49,075 nt of DNA from Dickeya chrysanthemi NCPPB 402 (GCF_000406105.1 NZ_CM001974.1:3114881-3163955), one strand, 5' to 3'. Shown: positions 9,401-17,783, counted from the stretch's first letter. The notes: a model not told the origin generated them from the sequence alone. Made by a program: numbers and translations.

Positions 9401-10067
9401 GCGCCACCACGTTACCTTTGCCATCACCAAAGATTTGCACTTCGATATGGCGAGCGTGATCGACGCAACGTTCGACAAACACCCCGGCGTCGCTGAAAAA
9501 CTGTTCACCCAGTCGCCGCACGCTGTCCCATGCCTGCCGTAACGCCGGTTCGTCGGCACAACGCGTCAGGCCGATCCCGCCGCCGCCGGCCGTACTTTTC
9601 AGCATCACCGGATAACCGATGCGCGCCGCCGCGCTGAGGGCGTCCGCCAGAGAGCCGAGCAACCCGGAGCCCGGCGTCATCGGCACGCCGGCCTGCGCCG
9701 CCAGTTCGCGCGCCCGGTGCTTGAGGCCGAACTCGCCAATCTGTTGCGCCGTCGGCCCGATAAACACTATCCCCGCGTTTTCACACGCCTGCGCAAACGG
9801 CAGGCTTTCCGAAAGAAAGCCGTATCCCGGCCAGATGGCCTGTGCGCCGCTGTCCTGTGCCGCGGCGATAATCTTGTCGATGCGCAGATAGCTGTCGCTG
9901 GCTTTTTCGCCCCCCAGCGCCAGCGCCACATCCGCCTGCTTCACATGTTCAGCGTTTTTATCCGCATCGGAATACACCGCTACGCTGGTGACCCCCAGAC
10001 GTTTCAACGTGCGGATGGCGCGACAGGCAATTTCACCACGGTTGGCAATCAGTACGGTGTTAAACAT
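6453..10067 (-). CDS. uca: Urea carboxylase (biotin-dependent)
   Basis: Large biotin enzyme of 1204 residues that carboxylates urea to allophanate using ATP and bicarbonate. Domains in order: biotin carboxylase (about 1-450, with FNTVLIANRGEIACRAIRT and the glycine-rich STAGGGGIGLTRC), a KipA/AHS2-like carboxyltransferase half (about 455-780), a KipI/AHS1-like half (about 820-1020), and a C-terminal biotinyl carrier domain with the biotin lysine in EAMKMELAINAP. The ribosome site AGGAGAG lies 8 bases before the ATG. The start overlaps the allophanate hydrolase stop by 8 bases. Some bacterial homologues prefer guanidine, but no DUF1989 carboxyguanidine deiminase genes occur here, and linkage to urtABCDE favours urea. 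Confidence 0.93.
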   Translation of the reverse strand: MFNTVLIANRGEIACRAIRTLKRLGVTSVAVYSDADKNAEHVKQADVALALGGEKASDSYLRIDKIIAAAQDSGAQAIWPGYGFLSESLPFAQACENAGIVFIGPTAQQIGEFGLKHRARELAAQAGVPMTPGSGLLGSLADALSAAARIGYPVMLKSTAGGGGIGLTRCADEPALRQAWDSVRRLGEQFFSDAGVFVERCVDHARHIEVQIFGDGKGNVVALGERDCSLQRRNQKVVEESPAPHLPAATREALLRAAMQLGALVNYRSAGTVEFIYDAGQDAFYFLEVNTRLQVEHPVTECVTGLDLVECMLRVAADEPIDWARLKQAPQGAAIEVRLYAENPLKNFQPSPGVLTEVAFPAGVRIDTGVTTGSEVSAFYDPMIAKLIVHGADRAEALAKLQAALDATRLHGITTNLDYLRQITAGDAFQHGRVWTRMLDGVIARSAVIEVIQPGTWSSIQDYPGRLGYWDIGVPPSGPMDDFAFRLANRIVGNHEAAAGLEFTLQGPELLFHSDALIALTGADCQATLDGEAVPLWQPVSVTVGQTLALGRALRGCRAYLAVRNGLDVPEYLGSRSTFALGQFGGHAGRTLNVADLLPISHPERAACTTPAPVSEPQALPASLIPTYGEAWRIGVLYGPHGAPDFFTPAAIDAFFASDWQVHYNSNRLGVRLVGPKPSWTRPNGGEAGLHPSNVHDCEYAIGAINFTGDFPVILTRDGPSLGGFVCPVTIAKAELWKVGQVKPGDRIRFYPISVEEAVALEHAQEHCITTLNAGRVAAFAAPSLADRDGVSAAALVSLPATAAAPAIVYRQAGDNYLLIEYGDNVLDLALRLRVHLLMEQLRTRAHPGVKELSPGVRSLQVRYDSRQISQSALVTLLLELEMRIGDVSQMKVPSRIVHMPMAFEDSATLDAVSRYQDTVRVSAPWLPNNVDFIQRINGLASRDAVKQTLFDASYLILGLGDVYLGAPCAVPVDPRHRLLSSKYNPARTFTAEGTVGIGGMYMCIYGMDSPGGYQLVGRTLPIWNKFLKNEQFQAGEPWLLRFFDQVRFYPVSEAELNRLRDDFREGRAAIRIEETVFDFQAHLQFLHTHAADIADFRTRQAAAFEAEVERWQQDDQAVLETPVPDTVEVADDEALPVRADMNGNVWKVLVTPGSQVDAGQPLIIVEAMKMELAINAPQSGKVKRIACQPGRPVSPGDALLWLE

Positions 10068-11865
10068 GTTTGCTCTCCTGACGGGTCACCCAATTACGCC
10101 AGCCTTTGAATTCCGTAATGTCGGTAGCGTCGTTCAGCGCCGCCGGTTCGCAAATAAAGCCCTTTACCCAACGCCCGTCGATCAGCTCAAGGGAGCCGAT
10201 GCCCAGCGGCGCGGGAATTTCCGCGACAAATTCGCCAAAGCGGGCGAGCGGGATATCCCACAGTTCCACCGCAATCGCCGCGCCCGACGCCTGGCGCGCA
10301 ATACCCGGTTTGGCGGGCTGCGTGTTCGCCAGCGCATACAGCCGATAGCACGGTGCGGTTTCCGTGGCTTCAACAAACACGGCATCACGCTGAGTGAGCT
10401 GGAAATTCAGCGGCATTCCGCGCAGATGCGCCCCCACCACCGCAACGCGCACATGATGTGGAGAAGCGGGCAAATGTGCAGAATCTTTTTGATAGGGCTG
10501 AGCGGTGGCCCCCAGCGGCAAGGCCAGTTGCCGCTGCCAGCGCAGACCGAAATCCGCCAGCGCACGGTCATGCCAGGCCGGGGCAATCAACGTAATGCCC
10601 GCCGGCAGCCCGTCGGGACGAAACGGTGCAGGCAAGGCCAACGCGGAAAGGTCGGCCAGGTTGGTAAAGTTGGTGTAGGTTCCGAACTGCGAGTTGAAAC
10701 GAATGGGCTCCTGTTTCATCTCTTCCAGCGTATGGATGGTTGGCGAGGTGGGCACCACCAGCGCATCAACCTCGCTCAGGGTGCGCTGAATGTTTTGCGC
10801 CAGTTCGGCGCGCAAATATTCGGCTTGATACGCCTCCACCGCGCTGTAATTCAGCCCGGCGGCAATAATGGCGTGCACGGTGGCGTCCATCTGCTCCGGG
10901 TGGTTGAGCATGTCGCCCACCGCCGCGGTGCGCTCAGCCACCCACGGCCCCTGATAAAGCTGCTCGGCAAGCTGGCGAAACGGCGAAAAATCAATCGGTT
11001 TGAGCGTTACGCCGCTGTCTCGCAACTCCGCCAACGCACTCAGCCAGGCGGCTTGCGCTGGCTCATCCCCAAAGAACGTCAATTCCGAAGGAATGGCAAA
11101 GGTCGGATTGTGCGGGATCGCCGCCGGCGCCGTTGCGGGGTTAACACGGGAATAGGCATCGTCGGTATCAGTGCCCCCCGCCAGCGATGCAATATAAAAC
11201 GCATCTTCCACCGTCAGCGCAAACACCGAGAGCGTGTCATTGAGGCGACAGGCGGGCAGAACCCCTTGCGCCGATAACCACCCTTTGGTCGGTTTTAAGC
11301 CGACGATGTTGTTAAAACCGGCGGGTACGCGGCCAGAACCGGCGGTGTCCGTTCCCAACGCGAACGGCACCAGACCGCGCGCCACCACAGAAGCCGAGCC
11401 CGAGCTGGAGCCGCCGCAGACATAATCGGCATTAAAGGTGTTGGGCACCGCACCATACGGGGAGCGCGTCCCCACCAACCCGGTCGCGAACTGATCGAGA
11501 TTGGTTTTGCCAATCACAATCGCCCCGGCCGCTTTGAGTTTGGCGACGGCCGTCGCATCCTGCTGCGCGATAAAGGCAAACCCAGGGCAGGCTGCCGTGG
11601 TTGGCCAACCGGCGACATCCACGTTGTCTTTTACCGCGAAGGGAATACCGAATAACGGCAATGCATCGGGGTGATTACGATAAAGCGGAAGTAAATCGTC
11701 TAATTGGGATTGCAACTGCGCTTCGCTGGCGATCGCAATCCAGGCATTGTCTTGCGTCGATAAGGCATCAATATGGTCTTTTAAGCGAGCAAAAACGGCA
11801 TCACTATCCTGTTTGATTTGCTGTTGCCATGCCGTCAGTGTTTTTCCTGTCATCAACGCCATCAT
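10060..11865 (-). CDS. atzF: Allophanate hydrolase
   Basis: Amidase-signature enzyme of 601 residues that splits allophanate into ammonia and CO2, the second step of the urea amidolyase route. The signature GGSSSGSASVVARG near residue 150, with downstream GTDTAGSGRVPA, supplies the Ser-cisSer-Lys catalytic framework (Lys in AVKDNVDVAG near 74). A C-terminal domain of about 130 residues (from about 470) matches the allophanate hydrolase tail absent from simple amidases. It is the first gene of the operon. Tandem ATGs at 11865 and 11862 follow AGCAGGA. Confidence 0.93.
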   Translation of the reverse strand: MMALMTGKTLTAWQQQIKQDSDAVFARLKDHIDALSTQDNAWIAIASEAQLQSQLDDLLPLYRNHPDALPLFGIPFAVKDNVDVAGWPTTAACPGFAFIAQQDATAVAKLKAAGAIVIGKTNLDQFATGLVGTRSPYGAVPNTFNADYVCGGSSSGSASVVARGLVPFALGTDTAGSGRVPAGFNNIVGLKPTKGWLSAQGVLPACRLNDTLSVFALTVEDAFYIASLAGGTDTDDAYSRVNPATAPAAIPHNPTFAIPSELTFFGDEPAQAAWLSALAELRDSGVTLKPIDFSPFRQLAEQLYQGPWVAERTAAVGDMLNHPEQMDATVHAIIAAGLNYSAVEAYQAEYLRAELAQNIQRTLSEVDALVVPTSPTIHTLEEMKQEPIRFNSQFGTYTNFTNLADLSALALPAPFRPDGLPAGITLIAPAWHDRALADFGLRWQRQLALPLGATAQPYQKDSAHLPASPHHVRVAVVGAHLRGMPLNFQLTQRDAVFVEATETAPCYRLYALANTQPAKPGIARQASGAAIAVELWDIPLARFGEFVAEIPAPLGIGSLELIDGRWVKGFICEPAALNDATDITEFKGWRNWVTRQESKHV

Positions 11866-11900
11866 TGAATTCCTGCTGGTATACTAGATGGAGTTCAATT

Positions 11901-11917
11901 AGCAATTCACATGCCAA
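11901..11917 (-). promoter_or_regulatory. Sigma-54 promoter for the urea operon
   Basis: On the minus strand the sequence reads TTGGCATGTGAATTGCT. This matches the consensus YTGGCACG-N4-TTGCW with one mismatch, and the invariant GG and GC are separated by exactly 10 bases. The predicted start is near 11890, about 25 bases before the first codon of allophanate hydrolase. It implies nitrogen-limitation control through RpoN and an activator such as NtrC. No convincing pair of NtrC boxes was identified by eye upstream. Confidence 0.8.
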
Positions 11918-12066
11918 TAAAATATCCTTTTGTTTTTTAATTAAAAATCAAATAACCGGATTGTATTTATGGCATTAATACGCACTCTTTCAGAACATTG
12001 TGCGCGCAATGACAGTGCATATTTATTGGGAATGGGCAACGGTCAAAATAATAAGTTATGGCTGTA

Positions 12067-12086
12067 TATACCCCAAATAATTCGAG
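12067..12086. repeat. Terminal fragment of dispersed repeat
   Basis: The sequence tataccccaaataattcgag resembles the outer terminus of the palindromic repeat (compare the ends at 25092 and 38667). No remainder of the element follows; the next bases are unrelated. It marks a truncated copy at the left edge of the IS-rich patch. Confidence 0.45.
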
Positions 12087-12201
12087 AAACGCGTTGGCCC
12101 GTCGGGGGCAACGCTCTGAAATATATCGTTAACCCCGGAAGCGCTGACGAATCCCCAGAAAAGGAGACAGGCATAGAGTTTTATGATCTACTGATTTTCG
12201 T

Positions 12202-12219
12202 GGCTTTGTTGAATAAATC
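12202..12219. mobile_element. Solitary IS903-type terminal inverted repeat
   Basis: The 18 bases ggctttgttgaataaatc are identical to the IS903 (IS5-family) terminal inverted repeat as remembered. No transposase and no second end follow, so this is a stranded end after deletion. It falls inside a weak open frame (11969-12247) whose C-terminus is therefore transposon sequence. Confidence 0.75.
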
Positions 12220-12367
12220 AGAGATTGCACAAAAAATAGCCAAGTGACACACCCTGGCAGTTTTAAAAAAGGCCGAATCATGAAATAGAATGGCTGAGCC
12301 TTATGATGACGAAAATTATGAAATTGATAATCTTTATCATTATGTTTACTTCTTTGAGGCGCGAATA

Positions 12368-12783
12368 ATGTTAAAAATTGATGAATCCGAGTTCCCTATT
12401 GTATGGCTGACGCAAATTGAAAACATTGAAAACAAACCATCGCAAGCGGATGATGCTGATGATAGCTTCATTCAATTGGAGAAAATTTTGGATAAGAGAT
12501 CGCCATTTATCATAATAAACACAGCCGAATTTGGAGATAAAAATCGCCATGAGCACTCAAAAGACGAGAAAATGAAAATAGTCCTATGGCTAAAAAAAAT
12601 AAGAAAAACGTAAAAAAATATATCATTGCACAAATTCAAATAGTGCCAAAGGAAAAACAAGGATTATTGTTAAATAGTTTTGTAAAAACATTCTCGAAAT
12701 TTTGGGGGTATCCTATGATTATTGTTTCCAATAAAGAGCAAGCGTTAGAAAAAGCGAAATCTCTACTTGAAAAAACACAATGA
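12368..12783 (+). pseudogene. Small STAS/SEC14-like hypothetical protein, frameshifted
   Basis: Two overlapping frames make one protein if one base is added to the eight-A run at 12592-12599. The joined product runs from MLKIDESEFP through VLWLKKNKKNVKKYI to a conserved-looking LLNSFVKTFSKFWGYPM segment and ends EKAKSLLEKTQ, about 138 residues. The start at 12368 follows GAGG at about 8 bases. The pattern (early acidic segment, SPFIIINTAEF strand, lysine-rich helix, FWGYP) resembles short bacterial proteins annotated as STAS/SEC14-like. That is a tentative likeness and no function is claimed. The gene is very AT-rich against its GC-rich surroundings, suggesting transfer. Confidence 0.5.
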
Positions 12784-12840
12784 CTTAGTTGATAAAAACC
12801 AGGAACATAAATTCAGATTAAACATAAAGGAAAAAGATTA

Positions 12841-13074
12841 GTGTTAATTAAAAAACGCCTGCGACAGACGATACCAAGGAAATGTGTGATTGAAATAATG
12901 AAAAATAATAAAAATAATTTTCTACAGGTTATGGAAATATATCTATTTATTAGTGAACATCAAAGAATACCTCTAAATGTTATCTACCGTGTCACAAGGG
13001 AGCTGTTTGATGCAGGGGTTCTTGAACGACGCTGGAATGAACATGATGGACGTCTCACATATAGGTTATTTTAG
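12841..13074 (+). CDS. Small winged-helix-like hypothetical protein
   Basis: Open frame of 77 residues with a GTG start preceded by AAAGGAAAAAG. The C-terminal half reads like a small winged helix (LQVMEIYLFISEHQRIP then VTRELFDAGVLERRW and DGRLTYRL), which could bind DNA. It lies 57 bases after the frameshifted AT-rich gene and shares its base composition, so both probably arrived together. No family is recognised and the gene could be a fragment. Confidence 0.4.
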   Translation: MLIKKRLRQTIPRKCVIEIMKNNKNNFLQVMEIYLFISEHQRIPLNVIYRVTRELFDAGVLERRWNEHDGRLTYRLF

Positions 13075-13273
13075 TTTAAGCAAATGAAACCACGCCTTCA
13101 CCAACAATAATCTTTACGTTGAAGTCATTAATTAGAGCGTTAAATCAGTCTTGATTTATATTTTCACTATCAACATTCGCTCATATCTGACAAAGGTATA
13201 TAACAATACCCTATCATGCACCCTCTATTATCTCTTCGAACTATGCACCCGCAAAAACATCACAATTAAAATG

Positions 13274-13580
13274 AAATACTGTTCATTACTCCGGCTTTAG
13301 ACCACCGGTTAAAGCGGTTGTAAATAGTTTTCCAGTGACCATAACGTTCAGGCAAATCCCGCCACAGCGCGCCGGAGCAAAGCACCCAAAATATACCATT
13401 CATGACGTGTCTGTGTGCAAAGTAAGGACATCCGCCTCTGGAAATGCCTCTTCCAGGTGCAGCATGGGAGGAATCAGCGCCCATGCCTCATCAGGGAAAT
13501 CGTAACGAGCCAAATTAAAGGACTTTTTGTGAGTAAATCATAGACCCGATTGTACAAAAAATAGTTACGGGACACACCCT
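13274..13580 (-). mobile_element. IS5-family (IS427 group) remnant, copy A
   Basis: Read on the minus strand, it starts with the terminal repeat agggtgtgtcccgtaac at 13580. It contains the first transposase frame (DUF4096-like, GIFWVLCSGALWRDLPERYG). A one-base deletion relative to copy B (ctgcacctggaag against ctgccacctgaaag) shifts the frame after the N-terminus. It breaks off just after the GVMNSI codons, close to where copy B is also damaged. It lies in inverted orientation to copy B, and the pair brackets the AraC gene. Confidence 0.85.
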
Positions 13581-13596
13581 AAAAGGGTATGTGGGA

Positions 13597-13752
13597 GGGA
13601 TAATAGCCAGTGCGATACACCGACTCAATACCAGCGTACTGGAAGGGATGAACAACAGGATCAAGGTGATAAAGCGAATGGCATATGGATACCGGGATAA
13701 CGACTACTTCTTCCTGAAAATAAAAGCAGCGTTCCCCGGTAAAGCGCGATGA
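13597..13752 (+). pseudogene. ISL3-family transposase, C-terminal remnant
   Basis: The frame ending with TGA at 13750-13752 encodes the conserved ISL3 tail: LNTSVLEGMNNRIKVIKRMA, then YGYRDNDYFFLKIKAAFPG. It keeps the final catalytic-region glutamate (LEG) and the terminal AYGYRD block, but everything upstream is missing. It directly abuts the end of IS5-family copy A. Confidence 0.8.
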
Positions 13753-13962
13753 ACCAAATGAAAGATCTCAGAACAATAAAAATGTTGCATTTATAAATAG
13801 AGATGAAATCTCATGTCAACAAACATGCCGCACATGACTAAAATTATCTCAATTTTAGCAAAAAACTAAAACACAAAAAATATTGATACATTGGCTAAAT
13901 TATTAAATAAATGACATAATATTCTCATTTCAGACATCTGAAATTTATAGAGTACAATTCTA

Positions 13963-14778
13963 ATGAAAACAATAGACCACACACCATCCGAATTCATAAA
14001 TCCATTATTGCCTGTTTTTTCTATGAAATCCGAGAGCATTTCAGACGACTGGGAATTGAAACCTCACCAACATCCAGAGGCTCAGCTTCTTTTTTCCGTG
14101 AAAGGAACCATGATTTGTGAAGTAAAAAATTGTATCAGATTGATACCACCACAGTGTGCAATCTGGATCCCAACAAATATCCTTCATTCTACACGAGGTA
14201 GTGGCAATACAAATTGTTATTGTATTTTCATTAATACCAGTTTAATCAAAGGATTGCCTTCTGAATGTACAACAATATCTGTATCTCCACTTTTACGAGA
14301 ACTAATAATATATGCATCGGGATTTAATCCTGAATCGATAAAACCATCGGATCAAAAGATTATTGATGTTTTGGTTGACCAAATAAAAGTTTCATCGAAA
14401 ATGGAGGTAAGTCTCCCTATGCCTTCCGAGGCCCGTCTTCATTCACTAGCCAATATTTTGATAAAAAACCCAGGGGATAACCTAAAACTTAAAGAGTGGG
14501 CTAATAAAATAAACATGAGCGAGAGAAGCTTTACCCGACTTGTTTATCAAGAGCTGGGGATGAGTTTTGGCAGATGGAAACAGCAACTCCATGTGGTCAT
14601 TGCGCTTCAAAGAATTTCACAGGGTGACAGCATCACTGCAATTGCTCTTGATTTAGGATATGAAAACGCCAGCGGTTTTGTAACTATGTTCAAAAAAATT
14701 ATGGGTAAACCACCATTAGGATACTATAAGGAATTTCAGGATGCTAACGTTAGAAACAATAATGCTTTCATGATTTAG
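13963..14778 (+). CDS. AraC-family regulator with N-terminal cupin
   Basis: Regulator of 271 residues. Residues about 25-100 form a cupin-like sensor (LKPHQHPEAQLLFSVKG, then IWIPTNILHS). The C-terminal 100 residues hold two helix-turn-helix motifs (LKEWANKINMSERSFTRLVY and ITAIALDLGYENASGFVTMF). The layout resembles NimR/YeaM-type AraC proteins. It is AT-rich and lies between IS remnants, and its stop codon TAG overlaps the first bases of the IS copy B terminal repeat. Its natural C-terminus may therefore have been altered. The target is unknown; the IrgA-like receptor lies about 0.8 kb downstream on the opposite strand. Confidence 0.85.
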   Translation: MKTIDHTPSEFINPLLPVFSMKSESISDDWELKPHQHPEAQLLFSVKGTMICEVKNCIRLIPPQCAIWIPTNILHSTRGSGNTNCYCIFINTSLIKGLPSECTTISVSPLLRELIIYASGFNPESIKPSDQKIIDVLVDQIKVSSKMEVSLPMPSEARLHSLANILIKNPGDNLKLKEWANKINMSERSFTRLVYQELGMSFGRWKQQLHVVIALQRISQGDSITAIALDLGYENASGFVTMFKKIMGKPPLGYYKEFQDANVRNNNAFMI

Positions 14779-15295
14779 GGTGTGTCCCGTAACTATTTTT
14801 TGTACAATCGGGTCTATGATTTACTCACAAAAAGTCCTTTAATTTGGCTCGTTACGATTTCCCTGATGAGGCATGGGCGCTGATTTCTCCCATGCTGCCA
14901 CCTGAAAGAGGCATTTCCAGAGGCGGATGTCCTTACTTTGCACACAGACACGTCATGAATGGCATATTTTGGGTGCTTTGCTCCGGCGCGCTGTGGCGGG
15001 ATTTGCCTGAACGTTATGGTCACTGGAAAACTATTTACAACCACTTTAACCGGTGGTCTAAAGCCGGAGTAATGAACAGTATTTTCAATAATTACCCTTA
15101 AGTTTCTGCCTGAGCGACGGACAGGCCCACGAGAGCCGGTATGCAGAAACCTTGCTTAATCGGATCGGGATTATCCGAAAAAGCGGGCGTCCGAAAGCGG
15201 TACTGGCGGATAAGGGTTACTCAAGTAACAGTCTTCGCATTTATTTGAAAATAAAGGGAATAAAAGCGGTTGTTAAGTTAAGGGACACAGCCTGG
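14777..15295 (+). mobile_element. IS5-family (IS427 group) remnant, copy B
   Basis: The left terminal repeat agggtgtgtcccgtaac starts at 14777 and an imperfect right repeat (gttaagggacacagcct) ends at 15295. The first transposase frame (14844-15101, start ARYDFPDEAWALISPMLPP) ends at a junction after NSIF. A piece of the second frame (15098-15281) keeps SDGQAHESRYAETLL and the second catalytic aspartate in LADKGYSS. The active-site start and the C-terminal catalytic glutamate are deleted, so it cannot transpose itself. Confidence 0.85.
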
Positions 15296-15593
15296 ATTCA
15301 CGATGTCAGTCATAGGGCGATTGCAGAAGATGGACATGCCAACGACAAGCTAAATCATGGATTCGCGAGGGGGCTTGCGTTTGCGCGGCGTGACGGTGTC
15401 AGTAAGTGTAACTGCCTGATGGATAAGCTCAATGGGAATAAGGTCAGAGAGGCTACGGGCGTGCTCAGGTGAGGTGACATTGATAATGCCAAGGGCTTGT
15501 GAAAGTTCCATTTAAAAAGGATCCATGATGAACATGAACCCTTTTTACACCAGCCACCTGATCGGTCAACCGATCCTTAAGTGATCGGCATTA
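15296..15593 (-). mobile_element. IS4-family remnant (end plus transposase N-terminus)
   Basis: The minus-strand terminus taatgccgatcacttaagga at 15593 resembles an IS4-type end. An ATG at 15511 opens MELSQALGIINVTSPEHARS, then IPIELIHQAVTLTDTVT and an IS4-like LVVGMSIFCNRPMTDIVN block. An in-frame TAG (15352-15350) interrupts it. The reading stops where the right end of IS5-family copy B begins, so copy B seems to have inserted into this IS4 transposase gene. Confidence 0.75.
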
Positions 15594-15615
15594 GGTTATT
15601 AACCCTCTTTTATTA

Positions 15616-17585
15616 TCAGAAAGTGTAGTTTACTGCACCCCAGAAACGTCTTCCATCCTCAGTGTATCCGTAATTATCATATCTGATTCTCTTATCCAAT
15701 AAGTTCGAAATACCCGCTTTGACATTTACATTTTTACTCAAGCTATAATCTGTACCAAAATCAAACAATGCAAAGGATGGAGCCCTGATTGGTAATAATG
15801 TCTGTTCAGTCCCTCCAACATTTTCACTATCTTTACCGCGAAAATTCATTGTCAGCCAAGTTTTAACAGACTCATTTAACTGATAATTTACTGTGCTAGT
15901 AAACTGATGCTTTGGAAGTTTTGTCAGTGGTTTTCCTTTATACTCACCAGATTTTTGTTGCGAGTAAGTATACGTATAATTATTTTCAACGGTTATGTTG
16001 TTATTTATAGCAAAATTGAGATCTGCCTCAACGCCTCTGGTAACCGCGTTCCCCACATTAGCAAAGGTCAGTGGATAAGCACCATACTGGTTGGGTACAG
16101 GTTTACACTGCGTGTCCGGGCATGCAACTGTTGTTATTTTATCTTTAAATTGGTTATTAAATAGCGTAACTCCCCCCGAGAGTCCTTCGTTATTGTTATA
16201 TAATAAACCAAGTTCCTGTGTTACAGACTTTTCAGGTTTAAGGTTCGGGTTACCATAGACATCACCAACATATGCTACCGAACCAAAATTAGGATCCGTT
16301 TCAGTAATTCCTGGAGCTTTGAAGCCACTACTTACCCCTCCTTTTACTGTCCAGTCCGATGCAACATTCCAGACTCCGTACAAACGCGGGCTCCAGTGAT
16401 CACCAAATTGATTATCGTGGTCTAGCCTTGCTCCTGATGTTAAAGTAAAGTCTTCGGTTGCCATCCATGAATCTTCGAGAAAAACAGATTTTTCTGTGCG
16501 TTTTAAATCCGTTAAATCAGAAACCTGATTTGAAAAACCGTCATGTAACTTTTTAATACTTAATTCACCGCCAAACGTAAGAATATGACTTCCTATGTTA
16601 GAGGAAAGTGAAGAACGCATATTAATATTTTTCAAATCAATATTTTGTGAATTAATATAATAATCTTCGCTCTGGATATAAGAATCAGTTTTACCAATAG
16701 CCCAATAACCAATATGATTTACAGAGAACCGATTAACTTCCGCTTTTTTACGAAAATCAGAAGGGCAACCAGAGTAATACGTGCAATCAGGGCTTATGGA
16801 TTTTCCGACCGTCTGACTGAGATCCTGCTGTGTATGGTTAGCAGTGAACGAAATATCTTGCTCATTGGTGGGAGTAAAAGTGACCTTTCCTGTCACGTTT
16901 TCTCTTTTACTGCCGCGATAACCATCATAAATTTCGTCTTCATCACGTTTTGAATAACTACCATAGGTTTGTATTGAAAGGATATTATCTACTAATGGTC
17001 CGGTAACAAAGAAGTCATTTTGAAAAATATCACCGGAATCACTGTGTTCCTGCACAGTCAAATTACTGCCGATGCTTCCCTGCCATTTTTTTGTATTTTT
17101 TTTGTAATAATGTTGATTACACCACCAATTGCATCAGAGCCGTAAAGCGATGACATCGGTCCTCTAATAACTTCTATATGATCAATAGCAGAAACCGGAG
17201 GAATCCAGGCATTCATCTGACCATAACCATCAAATAATCGGCTGCTATCTCTTGAGTCAATTCTCATTCCATCAACCAGATATAGCGTATATGCAGATCC
17301 CATACCGCGTATATTTATTTCTTTGTGGTCACCACCGACGGTTGTCGTAACACCAGGAACCCCCTGGAGCATATCAGAAATATCACGGTAAGGTTTCTTT
17401 TTTAATTGCTCCTGGGAGATTGAAGTAACTGATGCAGGTGCTTGGTCTGTACTACTGGCTTGTCCATTGGCATTTGCTGTGACAATAATTGCACTGTCTT
17501 TATCTGTGGCGTTAACGTGAAAAGAAAGCGATGAAATCAGACATATTACACTCAAATTTATAGGTGAAAGTCGGCATCCCCCCAT
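15616..17585 (-). pseudogene. irgA-like: IrgA/FepA-like TonB-dependent catecholate siderophore receptor, frameshifted
   Basis: Two frames form one outer-membrane receptor. The first (17058-17585) has a signal peptide, a TonB-box region (AIIVTANA) and the plug (GVPGVTTTVGGDHKEINIRG, EVIRGPMSSLYGSDAIGG). The second (15616-17061) is the beta-barrel ending in VNYTF with terminal Phe. They join as KKIQKKWQGSIGSNLTVQEH if one base is added to the seven-base T run at 17086-17092. The whole is about 656 residues, the size of Vibrio IrgA and Cir-type receptors. ACPDTQC and QKSGEYKGKPLTKLPKHQF also look IrgA-like. A Fur box lies upstream. Likely role: ferric enterobactin or related catechol uptake. Confidence 0.88.
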
Positions 17586-17650
17586 ATTATCCCCCCGAAA
17601 ATTTTTTTGTTTTTTTCTACCCTAAAAATTCCTGAAAAACCATCACACAT

Positions 17651-17669
17651 GATAATGATACTCATAAGC
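17651..17669. promoter_or_regulatory. Fur box in divergent intergenic region
   Basis: GATAATGATACTCATAAGC matches the 19-base Fur consensus GATAATGATAATCATTATC at 16 of 19 positions. It sits 66 bases upstream of the receptor start and about 30 bases upstream of the truncated gene on the other strand. It could repress both in iron-replete cells. Confidence 0.75.
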
Positions 17670-17696
17670 ACTTAAGAGATGGTAATTTAAGTGGCT

Positions 17697-17783
17697 ATGA
17701 TGTCGGCCGCATTATTAATTTCAGCCATATTATTTTTTATTCCAGCCGTATACGCTGAGCTCTTCGGTAATGCCTTCAATTAG
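17697..17783 (+). pseudogene. N-terminal stub of a membrane or exported protein, cut by IS1
   Basis: A frame opening at 17697 (or the next ATG, 17700) encodes MMSAALLISAILFFIPAVYA, a single hydrophobic or signal segment. It then runs into the IS1 terminal repeat beginning at 17766 and stops at 17781. It is divergent from the IrgA-like receptor across the Fur box. The original gene was probably iron-regulated, but its identity is lost in this window. Confidence 0.5.

Noticed and set aside
9988..11277. Plus-strand frame of 429 codons opposite allophanate hydrolase
   Set aside because: Arg/Gln-rich antisense shadow of a well supported amidase gene.
11866..11968. Guanidine riboswitch upstream of the carboxylase operon
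   Set aside because: The leader after the predicted start is only about 25 bases and shows no riboswitch motif.
12001..12019. tgcgcgcaatgacagtgca as an NtrC site upstream of the sigma-54 promoter
   Set aside because: The TGC and GCA arms are 13 bases apart, not 11, and the inner bases do not match the consensus.
11969..12247. Open frame of 92 codons downstream of the urea operon promoter
   Set aside because: Its middle encodes a dispersed-repeat end and its tail an IS903 terminal repeat, so it is a chance frame through debris; no ribosome site or family was seen.
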